Positions 9,210 to 18,034 of a stretch of DNA of 64,000 nt are shown here, in pieces. Position 1 is the first letter of the stretch. Every line of letters begins with the position of its first letter. Source of the DNA: an uncultured Myxococcales bacterium (GTDB lineage Bacteria > Myxococcota_A > UBA9042); the NCBI GenBank assembly GCA_903883645.1, contig CAISBR010000108.1, positions 17,202 through 81,201 of the forward strand. Direction: 5' to 3'. The position numbers and the translations under genes were made by a program. A model generated the notes under the pieces. That model ran no database searches and was not told the DNA's origin. It was given only the letters and a program-made list of their open reading frames with translations.

Positions 9210-11330
9210 CTACTTCGCTATGGCTACGGTCGGGCGATGGTCTAGCGACAGCTCGGCCAGCTCGTCTTGGAACTTGACCTTGGCGACCATCAGCCGCTCT
9301 TGCGCGCCCACCACATCCAGCGTGGTCTGTTGCACGCGATCGCTCATTTCCTTCATCTTTTGCTGCAGGTGCACCATCAGCGGCCCGGCGGTCTTGACCA
9401 GCTTCAGGCTAAAGATCTGATCGTGTAGCTCGTCGGACCGCACCCGAAATTCCTCTGCCCGCTCGCGCAGATGGGCAATCTGTTCCTCGGTCTTGGCCAT
9501 ATCGTCGAACAGCCCCAGCAGCTTTTGGATCGACGCCTCAACCTTGGGATCCTCTTTGGCCGTCTGCAGATACAAGCGCACCATCTCGACACCCACCGGC
9601 GAACGCAGGTCCACCGTGCGGGTCATGGGCGTGGCCTCTTCAATCTCGATAACCCGGCTCTCGCCCGGGGGCACATCGACGGCGAACAGGCGGCTTTCGC
9701 CAATGACTTCAGCCGCTTTGGGCCCCTTGCTGACGACCCAGCCCTTGGGCGTGGTGTGCCGCACCAGCACCGTGGTGACCAAGTGGCTGCGGTTGTTGAT
9801 CTTTAGCTTGGTGGAGCGCAGGTGCTGCACCTCGGCTGTAAGCACGCCGTGATTTAGCTTGACCAACTTGCTCATCCGGTCGCCCGTCGAGCCCTCGCGA
9901 TCGATCACCACTTGGCGATCGAGGGCAAACGGCACCACCGCTGTGCCACCGGGCGGGATCGGCTCAGCCAAGCCCTCGCCCACAAAGCGACCGCCGCCGT
10001 ACACCGTGATCGGCCCACTTTCGAGCGTAGAGCCGGTCGGGTTCTTGAAGCGAACGGCCTTAAACGCATAACGCCCGTCGCCCCCAGCACTTTCGGCATC
10101 GTACAGATACACGACCTCGCCCTGAGCCTGGCCCTGGACGATCGACACCATCGCGCTCGTGCCGCGCGCCACCGTCATCGGCAGCTTGCTGTCAAAGTGG
10201 CTCTCGCCCACCGGCGGCGCGTCGCGATCCTCGGGCTTGCCGCCCTGGTCTTGTTGCGGCGTCGCCACCAGCCTTACGCCCGCCTTTTGCCCCGCCACGA
10301 CACCGCGCCCCACCGCCTGCACCTGCGCCGGCGGCACCCCGCGCTCGATCAGCTGATTTCGCAAGATATTCGCGCGGTCCAGCGCCTTGTCTTCGGCGTC
10401 TGTCTCGCCGGCATTGGCATAGCCCTCGACCATCACGGGTTGGCGCACGTTCTTCAGCTGCTCGGCCAGGGCCGTCACCTTGCGATCATCCGCCCCATCG
10501 TCTTTGCCTTTGGTCTTAGCCTGTTTCTCCATGCGGTAGTGCGCTGCCCGGGTCGGCATCTCGGCCAAACCGGCCTGGCCATTGCTGCCGCCCGACCGCG
10601 GCGCAGCGGAGGCTGGAACCTTGTAATATGCTCCAGAATCAGCCACATCGGGATGGCCTTCGGGGCGCGCCAGTTCTTCGTCACTCCATGCGGCCAGAGC
10701 CACTTCTTTGCCCGGGTCGTCGCGCCCCACGCTGCCACCCAGCGGTGGCGCCTTGGCAAAACTGTCGTTGCTATGCAGGGTTTCGCGGTGCACGACGCGG
10801 ATCGAGTGCAGGTCGTAGCGAAACGACAGGGCGGAACTCGAGCCCACGCCCACTTGCACCGCCGTCCAGTCCTCGCCCGAGGTATTGTCGACGATCGCCC
10901 AGCCCTGCAGGTCCACCTTGCCATTTTCGCCTACGGCCACGCGGTAAGTCGGCTTCCACGCAGGCGATTCTGTCACATAGCTCAGCACCACGTCGCGGTG
11001 TTGCCGATCAGGAAGCTGGATCACCATCTCGATCTGACCATTCTTAGCTTGGCCCGGCGAGGGAAACGAAATAGGCAGCGATTCCTTGGTCTTGGCATCG
11101 ATCACGGTCAGCGACTTCAAGAAATCGTCCACTTTGTCTTGCGGTACGCGCAGCACCAGATGGTCGCTATCGACCGCGGCTCGGCGCTCGTAGAACGCCA
11201 CACCGTTGCGGTACACCACCACGCGCCCCAGCGAGGCCTGCTCCGAAGCGACATACGAAGCATTCGCGCCGCAAGCCGAAGCAAGCGCCGACAACACGGC
11301 TAGAGCTAAAGCAACAGAAATCTTTCGCAT
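9210..11330 (-). CDS. DUF4139-domain lipoprotein with embedded OmpA-like segment
   Basis: This 706-residue protein starts at ATG 11330 (GAGGT upstream); a longer frame to 11648 lacks a signal and was rejected. The N-terminus is a lipoprotein signal ending at Cys20 (LASAC). The VVVYRNGVAFYERRA and SPAWKPTYRVAVGENGKVDLQGWAIVDN stretches (the latter in two parts around GENG) mark the DUF4139 fold. Residues about 285-350 carry an OmpA-like insert (VEGYANAGETDA... LDRANILRNQLIERG) with Asn in place of the diaminopimelate-binding Asp. The last ~100 residues are a charged coiled coil. It is probably anchored at the outer membrane or cell surface. DUF4139 biochemistry is not established. Confidence 0.75.
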   Translation of the reverse strand: MRKISVALALAVLSALASACGANASYVASEQASLGRVVVYRNGVAFYERRAAVDSDHLVLRVPQDKVDDFLKSLTVIDAKTKESLPISFPSPGQAKNGQIEMVIQLPDRQHRDVVLSYVTESPAWKPTYRVAVGENGKVDLQGWAIVDNTSGEDWTAVQVGVGSSSALSFRYDLHSIRVVHRETLHSNDSFAKAPPLGGSVGRDDPGKEVALAAWSDEELARPEGHPDVADSGAYYKVPASAAPRSGGSNGQAGLAEMPTRAAHYRMEKQAKTKGKDDGADDRKVTALAEQLKNVRQPVMVEGYANAGETDAEDKALDRANILRNQLIERGVPPAQVQAVGRGVVAGQKAGVRLVATPQQDQGGKPEDRDAPPVGESHFDSKLPMTVARGTSAMVSIVQGQAQGEVVYLYDAESAGGDGRYAFKAVRFKNPTGSTLESGPITVYGGGRFVGEGLAEPIPPGGTAVVPFALDRQVVIDREGSTGDRMSKLVKLNHGVLTAEVQHLRSTKLKINNRSHLVTTVLVRHTTPKGWVVSKGPKAAEVIGESRLFAVDVPPGESRVIEIEEATPMTRTVDLRSPVGVEMVRLYLQTAKEDPKVEASIQKLLGLFDDMAKTEEQIAHLRERAEEFRVRSDELHDQIFSLKLVKTAGPLMVHLQQKMKEMSDRVQQTTLDVVGAQERLMVAKVKFQDELAELSLDHRPTVAIAK

Positions 11331-11674
11331 TTCGACCTCGTAATTAGACAGGGGGCAACGGCGCCCAGGTGCAAAGACGCGCGGCTCAGCGCTTCGGTTT
11401 AGCTTGCGCACTTGCGGCCACAACTCTGGTGCTCGCGGTCCTGCGTCATGGCGCACTGTCACGAAAATGTAGGATTTGCCATGCGCGAAACTTTCCAGTT
11501 GACGCGGTGCGTCGAAACACGTTATTTGCGTTAGACGGTGGCGCCGCCTTTCGGTAGGCGTCACCCCGGCAGTCTCGGCGAACAACGGCCAGCGAAATAC
11601 TGCCGCAAATGGCAACGACTCCAAGTGGTTATCTACCCGATCATCCACCGATTCATCGCAGCGAGGCCCTTTCC
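11331..11674. promoter_or_regulatory. Divergent intergenic region, DUF4139 lipoprotein / acyl-CoA dehydrogenase
   Basis: These 344 bases separate two divergent genes and must contain both promoters. I cannot pick convincing -35/-10 pairs or an operator. Short open frames across it (11369-11557 plus) have no Shine-Dalgarno and no protein-like composition. Confidence 0.4.
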
Positions 11675-13570
11675 ATGAGCGACAATTTTTATCTCGACAA
11701 CGACGACCTAAAGTTCTGGATCGAGAAGGCTATTGAGTGGGACACGCTCGTCGACTTGGCCGAACACGGCGCCAAGGCCGAAGACCGGCCCACCTCGGTT
11801 CGCGACGCCCGCGATACATTCGAAGATATCCTTCGTGAATTCGGCAAGTACGTAGCCCGCAACGTGGAGCCGTACACCCGCAAGATGGACGACGACGGCA
11901 CCCGGCTCGAAAACGGCGAAGTGATCATGTCGCCCCATCTCGACAAGATCTTCAAGGGTCTTAAGAAGATGGATGTGTTCGGCATTCCGCTGCCGCGCGA
12001 ACTGGGCGGCCTGAACGCGCCCGTGGTGGTCTACCTGGCCGCCGCTGAAGTGCTGGCCCGCGCCGATGTGTCGTGTATGACGCACTTTGGCTTCCACACC
12101 GGTATCGCGCTGTCGCTGATGATGTACGCGCTGCGGGACCCGCGCAGCAAGATCGAGAACGGTCGCGTGATCTCGACGCCGTACGACGATGTGATCAAAG
12201 ACGTTTTGACGAACGGCCAGTGGGGCTGCATGGTCCTGACCGAGGCTGGAGCGGGCTCGGACTTGGCGCAGATCAAGACGACGGCGGTGCTGAGCGACGA
12301 CGGCCTGTGGAAGCTCAACGGCGAGAAGATGTGGATCACCAGCGGCAACGGCCAGTACCAGCTGGTGCTCGCCCGCACCGAGGACCCGCAGAAGGCCCCG
12401 GGTCTCAAGGGGATCTCGCTGTTCCTCTGCCGCCAGAAGATCGACGGCAAGACCAACGTGCGGATTTCGAAGGTGGAGCACAAGATTGGCCACCACAGCT
12501 CGCCGACCTGCGTGCTCGTGTACGAAGACTCGCTGGGCGAGATCATTGGTCGGCGCGGCGAGGGCTTTGAGCTCATGCTTCTGCTGATGAATTCGGCGCG
12601 ACTGGCGGTCGGTTTCGAGTCGCTGGGCATCATCGAAGCGGCGATTCGCACGGCCAAGGACTATGCGGCGCAGCGGGTGACGATGGGCAAGACCATTGAT
12701 CGCCACGAAATGATTGCGGATTACATCGAGGACATGGAGCTGTACGCCAAGGGCGTGCGCGCACTGTGCTTCGAGGCGACGCAAAAGGTCGAAAAGGCCA
12801 TGCGTTGGGAGCTGATCCTGAAGTTCGATCCGCCGAAGGACGAGGCCGCCCGTGCCGACATGGAGAAGAAGCTGTCGCGCGTGCGCCGGCAGGCCCGGGA
12901 TATGACGCCGCTGGTCAAGTACATCGCCTCGGAAAAAGCGGTGGAGTTCAGCCGGATGGCCATGCAGATCTTGGGCGGCGTGGGCTATTCGTGCGAGTAC
13001 CTGCCCGAGAAGCTGCTGCGCGATGCGCTGGTGCTGCCCATCTACGAGGGTACGAGCCAGATTCAGTCGCTGATGGTGCTGAAAGACCAGCTGATGCAAG
13101 GGCTTAAGGACCCGCGGCGCTTTATCGTCAAGATGGCGCGCGCCAACTGGAAGCGGGTGGCCGAAAATGACCCGCTCGAGAAGAACCTGAGCCGGCTGTT
13201 CTCGTACAAGTACAAGGCACTGCAGACGATTTTGGTGCGGATTGCCAAGAACAAGATGAAGGCGACGTACGAGCTGCCGGTGGGCGATTGGACCGAGGCG
13301 CTGTTCTCGCAGTGGGACCCGAAGGTCGATTTTGCGCCCGGTATGCTGCACGCCGAGCGTCTGACCAAGATCCTGGCCGAGGTGACGATCGCGCGCATCA
13401 TGGTCAAGTACGCGATCAAGTTCCCCGAGCGCCGCCGCGACGCCGAGCGGTTCTTGCGCCGGGCCGACCTGCGCTGCCGCTTCTGGCTGTCCGAGATCGA
13501 GGAGCACGGCACCGAACTGCTGGCTGATCTGGCCGCTATCGAGCTGGCGCAGGGCACGAAGGCCGCGTAA
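11675..13570 (+). CDS. Long-form acyl-CoA dehydrogenase
   Basis: This 631-residue flavoprotein is of the ~600-residue acyl-CoA dehydrogenase type with an extra C-terminal helical region. It should oxidise an acyl-CoA to the 2-enoyl-CoA and pass electrons to ETF. Evidence: FAD/substrate-site LTEAGAGSDLAQIKT, WKLNGEKMWITSGN, the ILGGVGYSCEYLPEKLLRD stretch and catalytic-Glu segment PIYEGTSQIQ. ATG 11675 has GAGG upstream and gives the natural N-terminus MSDNFYLDND. Substrate chain length cannot be read from sequence. No etfAB or thiolase is adjacent; the enoyl-CoA hydratase at 43957 is far away. Confidence 0.93.
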   Translation: MSDNFYLDNDDLKFWIEKAIEWDTLVDLAEHGAKAEDRPTSVRDARDTFEDILREFGKYVARNVEPYTRKMDDDGTRLENGEVIMSPHLDKIFKGLKKMDVFGIPLPRELGGLNAPVVVYLAAAEVLARADVSCMTHFGFHTGIALSLMMYALRDPRSKIENGRVISTPYDDVIKDVLTNGQWGCMVLTEAGAGSDLAQIKTTAVLSDDGLWKLNGEKMWITSGNGQYQLVLARTEDPQKAPGLKGISLFLCRQKIDGKTNVRISKVEHKIGHHSSPTCVLVYEDSLGEIIGRRGEGFELMLLLMNSARLAVGFESLGIIEAAIRTAKDYAAQRVTMGKTIDRHEMIADYIEDMELYAKGVRALCFEATQKVEKAMRWELILKFDPPKDEAARADMEKKLSRVRRQARDMTPLVKYIASEKAVEFSRMAMQILGGVGYSCEYLPEKLLRDALVLPIYEGTSQIQSLMVLKDQLMQGLKDPRRFIVKMARANWKRVAENDPLEKNLSRLFSYKYKALQTILVRIAKNKMKATYELPVGDWTEALFSQWDPKVDFAPGMLHAERLTKILAEVTIARIMVKYAIKFPERRRDAERFLRRADLRCRFWLSEIEEHGTELLADLAAIELAQGTKAA

Positions 13571-13648
13571 TTTCAGGGTAAGCTACAGCGCGAACCGCCC
13601 CTGGACCTGCTGAACCTAGCGCAGGCCCGGGGGCTGGTACGCCACCCG

Positions 13649-15034
13649 CTACAAATCGAAGATTTTGCCTGGATTCAGCAGCCCTTGCGGGTCCCAAGCA
13701 CGCTTGGTGGCGCGCATGACCGCCAGCTCGGCCGGGCCACGCGTCAGGTGCAGCCACGGCTTCTTGACCAGGCCAATACCGTGTTCCGCCGAGATGGACC
13801 CACGATGCGCGGCCACGAGCGCAAACAGGTCATCATCTAAGCTCTTGCAGGCCAAGGCAAAACGCTCAGTCGTCCACTCGGCGGGCCGCAGCGTGTTGAT
13901 GTGCAAGTTACCGTCGCCTACATGGCCAAACACCGCCACCGGCAGCGGATGCGGATGCGGTTGCTGATCGAGCCACGCCAGCAGGTCCGCGCCAAAGGCG
14001 GGCAAGGCGGCCACCGGCACAGCGATGTCGTTCTTGTGGGGCGTAAAGGCCTGCAGCGACTCGGTAATCCGCTCGCGCCACTGCCATAGTCGCGCAGAAT
14101 GCTGGCGGTCGACGGCAACAGCACCATCGCTGACCGCGCCACCTTCGAGTAAACCCGTCAGAATCGTATCTATTTCAAGGCTTTGGGGGTCTTCAAATTC
14201 GACCAGGGCATACCACGGCGCCGTGGTGGGCAATGGCCGGCGCTGACCGGTGTGCCGCGCCACATGCTGCAGGCAAAACTCTGAAAATACTTCGAAAGCA
14301 TCGATGACAATCGGCCGGCCGCGCAGCCAAGTCAGTGTCTCGACCACGGCCGCCAGCGACGGGCAGGCTAGGAGCAGCGTCTGCGTCGGGCCGGGCAGGG
14401 GGGCAAGCGCCAGAGTCGCCTGGGTAATGACCGCCAAAGTGCCTTCGCTGCCGGCCAGCAACTGCGCCAAAGCATACCCAGAGTTGTCTTTGACAAGAGG
14501 GCCACCTAGTTCGAGCACTTCGCCGGCCATCGTCACGGCTTGGACGCCGAGCAGCCAGTGCCGCGCATGACCGTAGCGCAACACCCGCAAACCACCCGCA
14601 TTCGTAGCCAAATTGCCGCCGATTTGCGCCGAACCCTTTGAAGCCAAGTCGACCGGCCACCATAGACCAAACGGCCGCAGGTGGTCTTGCAGCGCTTGGT
14701 TGGCCACGCCGGCGCCGACCGTGACCGTGCGGCCCGCCAAATCGACCGGCCCTAGATGCTGCAACCTATCGAGAGACAGGACGATCTCGCCGTTCGTGGC
14801 CACCGCCGCCGCCGCCAGCCCGGTGCGGCCACCCGAGGGCACCACAGCGAGGTGGTGATGGCTACATAAAGCTAGAATATCGGCCACTTCAGAGGTATCC
14901 GCCGGCCACACCACTGCCGCCGGCTGCGGCGCAAAGGCGCGCGTCCAGTCGCAACCCCAAGTGCGCAAGTGCTCAGGATCCGTAGAGAATCGTGAGCCGA
15001 GTCGCGCCTGCAGAACGGCCAATCCGGGGTTCAC
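13649..15034 (-). CDS. FAD-linked oxidase, GlcD / D-2-hydroxyacid dehydrogenase family
   Basis: This 461-residue protein has an N-terminal FAD_binding_4 domain (VVPSGGRTGLAAAAV, NLATNAGGLRVLRYG) and a C-terminal FAD-oxidase_C domain (VAVFGHVGDGNLHIN, ISAEHGIG, LLNPGKIFD). It resembles D-2-hydroxyglutarate and D-lactate dehydrogenases, oxidising a D-2-hydroxyacid and probably feeding ETF or quinone. GTG 15034 is chosen because it overlaps the upstream stop by four bases (GTGA) and has AAGGA 7 bases upstream. It is the last gene of a three-gene minus operon. The exact substrate is undetermined. Confidence 0.9.
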   Translation of the reverse strand: MNPGLAVLQARLGSRFSTDPEHLRTWGCDWTRAFAPQPAAVVWPADTSEVADILALCSHHHLAVVPSGGRTGLAAAAVATNGEIVLSLDRLQHLGPVDLAGRTVTVGAGVANQALQDHLRPFGLWWPVDLASKGSAQIGGNLATNAGGLRVLRYGHARHWLLGVQAVTMAGEVLELGGPLVKDNSGYALAQLLAGSEGTLAVITQATLALAPLPGPTQTLLLACPSLAAVVETLTWLRGRPIVIDAFEVFSEFCLQHVARHTGQRRPLPTTAPWYALVEFEDPQSLEIDTILTGLLEGGAVSDGAVAVDRQHSARLWQWRERITESLQAFTPHKNDIAVPVAALPAFGADLLAWLDQQPHPHPLPVAVFGHVGDGNLHINTLRPAEWTTERFALACKSLDDDLFALVAAHRGSISAEHGIGLVKKPWLHLTRGPAELAVMRATKRAWDPQGLLNPGKIFDL

Positions 15035-15519
15035 ATCAAGTCCTTTCCCAGGCGCAGCAGCGCAGAATCGAGCAGGGCGCGCCCCTTGTTGGTCAGCCAC
15101 ACGTGCCGTTGCCCCACGTTCTGCTTTTCGCCCAAAGCACCGTCGCGCAGCAAGTCTTCGACTAGCGCACGGGCCTCACCTTTCTGGTCGTCGGGTATGC
15201 CCTTGGCGTACAAGTGCACAATATTGGTGTGGTGTTCCGGCCCGTGTTTGCCCATCGCCGCCATCGGCCGCAGCATCCGCACCAGCAGGTCGTCGCGGCC
15301 CAGGCGCTCTACGGCCACCGGCTCCGCACCCCAGGCGCGCAATCCCAACGCCTCGCGGGCGCGCCGCAGTTCGGCACCAGCCAGACCATCGTTGCCATGT
15401 TTTACAGTAAAACCAGCCAGTTGCAGCTGAATAATCGCTTCCTCGACCGGACGCTTAGCTTCGCCAGCGAGCGAGCGCACCTTGGCGCGGTTGGGCTTGT
15501 TCGCAGTGGAGTCGGCCAT
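15031..15519 (-). CDS. Hypothetical 162-residue protein
   Basis: This soluble, charged, helix-rich protein has no signal peptide. The C-terminal QRHVWLTNKGRALLDSALLRLG looks like the wing end of a winged-helix domain (LTxKGRxLL), so DNA binding is possible but unproven. It starts 9 bases after the lipoprotein gene stop, with an AGGTCGAG motif, and its own TGA overlaps the GTG of the FAD oxidase. This placement argues for co-translation with that enzyme. Confidence 0.7.
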   Translation of the reverse strand: MADSTANKPNRAKVRSLAGEAKRPVEEAIIQLQLAGFTVKHGNDGLAGAELRRAREALGLRAWGAEPVAVERLGRDDLLVRMLRPMAAMGKHGPEHHTNIVHLYAKGIPDDQKGEARALVEDLLRDGALGEKQNVGQRHVWLTNKGRALLDSALLRLGKDLM

Positions 15520-15528
15520 ATTCTCGAC

Positions 15529-17040
15529 CTAGTTGGGGCAAGGTATCGACAACGGCGTGGTCGTACCGGGCGCTGCAAAGCCATCGACCTTGCAGTCACC
15601 GTTGAGGTCGGTCGCGCGCTCGCGGGTATCGGAGACACAGTCGGCGGTCGTCTGGTTTGGCCACTTCATCTCGCCACAACCGCCCGCAGAAGCAAAAAGG
15701 CCATTTTTCTTGTCTTTGTTTCCAGTTTCATCGCCAAAGTAGTCGAAACGGGTGACGATATGGTCGCCATCTACATCAATTAACTCAAGAACACGCTGAT
15801 TTCCGGGGAACTCTTCGCTGTCCGTCCAGCCTTGGCCCGCGAGCCCGAACGTGAACTTATACGCGATGCGTACCGGGTTAACGTCATGTGTTGGCTCGAT
15901 ATACGGCAAATCAAAACTGGCGGTCCACACCCCATCACCGGCCTTGCCGTCGCCGTGGCTGCCATCGTCGAACATGGGGATGGTATTCGGCACCCAGTTG
16001 CCCATTGCGGTATTGGCTTTGTCCACTTCGGCGCTAGTCAGGCAACCTGGCGCTGCGGCACCCGTGCAAAGGAGCGTGTCGGGGTGGATGCCGCCGGTGA
16101 CAAACACCTGCTTGCTCGGCGCTTTTTCGGTCCACGTGTAGGGGTTAAGGGCGATGCAGTTGCGGTCGAGGGCCGACTCGTCGAGCTTGGTTTCGATGAC
16201 CACCGCGACATGGCGCGGCTGGTAACACGCGTTGTATTCAAAGCTTTGCAAGGCAGCCGCAAGGGCGGCATCGAAGATTGCAGTCGTGGCGTCGGGCTGG
16301 CCATCCATGTCGAGGTCGGTTGGATTGGCCTGCAAGAACGCTAAGTTCAAGAACGAGCCGGCTTCGGCTAGGCGCAAGGGCAACTGGTCCGGCGTGCCCG
16401 TCGTCGCCGCTTGGGCGTGGATATTCGCCACAATTTGGGCAAACGCCGTCAGCGCCGGGTCGCCTTCGAGCAGTTTCTTGTGGGCGCCGATCAGCGTCTC
16501 GGTCAGCGCCGACGACGAGGCGCTCGGCCAACTGAGCTTCATCGCGCGCACTTTGGCGATACCCAGCACAGCGAGCGCCGAGGTCGTGGCGTCCATCTGC
16601 AGTGCGCCGGGCGACAGGTCTTTGAGCGCATACGTCTTAGGGGGAGAAAGCACACTGGTTTGCTTGGGTAATAGCGGCACCACGGCGAGCCATTGCCGAC
16701 GACCCATGCGGGCTTGCACCACGCTATTTTGCATGCCCGCCGCACCGTCGATGGTCAGGGCAAAGGCGCCCGCATCGCCTGCGGTGGTCGCCACGCCCGC
16801 CACAACTTCGCCGGTGCCGCCGCGTACGGTCACTTCGGCCTTGCTACCGCCCGCGATCTGCCCAGTTAGCGTCAGGGGCGCCGGGTCGGGCATGGGCTGG
16901 TTGTTGCCGCGCGTAGCCTCGGTCAAGAACAACCCATCGAGACTGCAGGCGTTGCAGGCCAGCGCCACCACACATAACGCGGTCAGAGCGAGGGGCTTGG
17001 CGAGCAGCGGTCGCGACTTCGAGCAGAGGCGAGAGTCCAT
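15529..17040 (-). CDS. Putative lipoprotein with choice-of-anchor-like C-terminal region
   Basis: This 503-residue protein starts at ATG 17040 with an AGGTT motif upstream. The N-terminus has an Arg/Lys n-region and a hydrophobic core ending ALACNACSLDG, a probable though not ideal lipobox. An early beta-rich stretch (LTLTGQIAGGSKAEVTVRGGTGEVV) looks like a carboxypeptidase-regulatory-type fold. A helical middle follows, then MFDDGSHGDGKAGDGVWTAS, a motif seen in choice-of-anchor X surface proteins, and an Asp-rich tail with DVDGDH and DLNGDCKVDG calcium-loop signatures. It heads the three-gene operon and is divergent from the amidase gene. Confidence 0.7.
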   Translation of the reverse strand: MDSRLCSKSRPLLAKPLALTALCVVALACNACSLDGLFLTEATRGNNQPMPDPAPLTLTGQIAGGSKAEVTVRGGTGEVVAGVATTAGDAGAFALTIDGAAGMQNSVVQARMGRRQWLAVVPLLPKQTSVLSPPKTYALKDLSPGALQMDATTSALAVLGIAKVRAMKLSWPSASSSALTETLIGAHKKLLEGDPALTAFAQIVANIHAQAATTGTPDQLPLRLAEAGSFLNLAFLQANPTDLDMDGQPDATTAIFDAALAAALQSFEYNACYQPRHVAVVIETKLDESALDRNCIALNPYTWTEKAPSKQVFVTGGIHPDTLLCTGAAAPGCLTSAEVDKANTAMGNWVPNTIPMFDDGSHGDGKAGDGVWTASFDLPYIEPTHDVNPVRIAYKFTFGLAGQGWTDSEEFPGNQRVLELIDVDGDHIVTRFDYFGDETGNKDKKNGLFASAGGCGEMKWPNQTTADCVSDTRERATDLNGDCKVDGFAAPGTTTPLSIPCPN

Positions 17041-17188
17041 GGCAACCTGCCGGCGCGGGCGCGCCATGCGCAGCAGTATGCCACGAATAGCGGGAAAACT
17101 AAACGGGATAGCGGGGGGTCGCTTGCGAGCACAGGCGCAGGTGCGCGCAGTTCTTGACTTTGACGACGGTCCGTCTAGTGTCACGGCG

Positions 17189-18034
17189 ATGAAGTGGCGC
17201 ACACTGAGTTTGGGTTCTCTGCTGGCTTGGATGGCATTCGGGCCCCTGGCCAACACCGCGGTGGCCGCGGGGAAACACTCGGTAACTTCAAATGATCATG
17301 TGCATCTCAGCCAAGTGCATCGTCTGGTATTGGACCCCGGCCACGGTGGCGAAAACCTTGGAGCGCTGGGCAGTTCGGGCATCCGCGAAAAGGTCCTTTG
17401 CCTTGATGTAGCGACGGCGGCCGCCGCTTGGTTGCGCGATCACAGCGATCTCGAGGTCTTGCTCACCCGCGACCGCGACGTGGCACTCGAGCTGCGGCAA
17501 CGTCCCCGCCTGGCCAACGACTGGAAGGCTGACGCGCTGATCAGTATCCACGCCAACGCCCACGAGGCCGGCGAAGCTCAGGGAATGGAAGTGTTTTTCT
17601 TGGCGGCCGATGCCTCTGTCGATGCGGCGCGTCAGCTCGTCGAGCGCGAAGAAGGTATCCGCCCCGGCGATGGCACAGCGCAGCTCGCGTGGTCGACTCC
17701 GGGGATTCTGGCGGATCTTGACCTTGCGGCAGCGCACGCGCGGGCCCAAGTTCTGGCGCTAGCCCTGGGCGACAGCCTGCACCAGCTGCGACCCAAAGCG
17801 CGCTTTCGCGGGGTGCGGCAGGCCGCCTTTGGGGTGCTAAAAGAAGCGAGGATGCCCGCAGTTGTTCTCGAGATTGGCTACCTAACCCACCCAGTCGAGG
17901 GGCCCCAGCTCACGGAGCCCGAAACGCACGTGCAGTTTGCCAAGGCGATCTTGCGCGCAGTGCAGCAGCTCGATCGGCGACTGATCACCGAGCGCCACGC
18001 CGACGAGGCCCGCGTCAAACCCAAGCACCGCTAA
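17189..18034 (+). CDS. N-acetylmuramoyl-L-alanine amidase (Amidase_3)
   Basis: This 281-residue exported zinc hydrolase should cut the bond between muramic acid and L-Ala in peptidoglycan. ATG 17189 gives a signal peptide ending about residue 27 (NTAVAAGKH). The Amidase_3 fold shows RLVLDPGHGGENLGA (first Zn His), a Glu in REKVLCLDVA (second ligand), SIHANAH (third ligand) and the catalytic Glu in VVLEIGYLTHP. No AMIN or SPOR domain is present. Its TAA stop overlaps by four bases the stop of the convergent coaB gene. Confidence 0.92.
   Translation: MKWRTLSLGSLLAWMAFGPLANTAVAAGKHSVTSNDHVHLSQVHRLVLDPGHGGENLGALGSSGIREKVLCLDVATAAAAWLRDHSDLEVLLTRDRDVALELRQRPRLANDWKADALISIHANAHEAGEAQGMEVFFLAADASVDAARQLVEREEGIRPGDGTAQLAWSTPGILADLDLAAAHARAQVLALALGDSLHQLRPKARFRGVRQAAFGVLKEARMPAVVLEIGYLTHPVEGPQLTEPETHVQFAKAILRAVQQLDRRLITERHADEARVKPKHR

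Noticed and set aside
9912..11303. Plus-strand frame opposite the DUF4139 gene
   Set aside because: His/Arg-rich composition without motifs; mirror of the real gene.
11708..13507. Long minus-strand open frame of about 599 codons opposite the acyl-CoA dehydrogenase gene
   Set aside because: It is the mirror of a strong coding gene at high GC. It has His/Arg/Gln-rich low-information composition, and the plus-strand gene has clear family motifs and a ribosome site.
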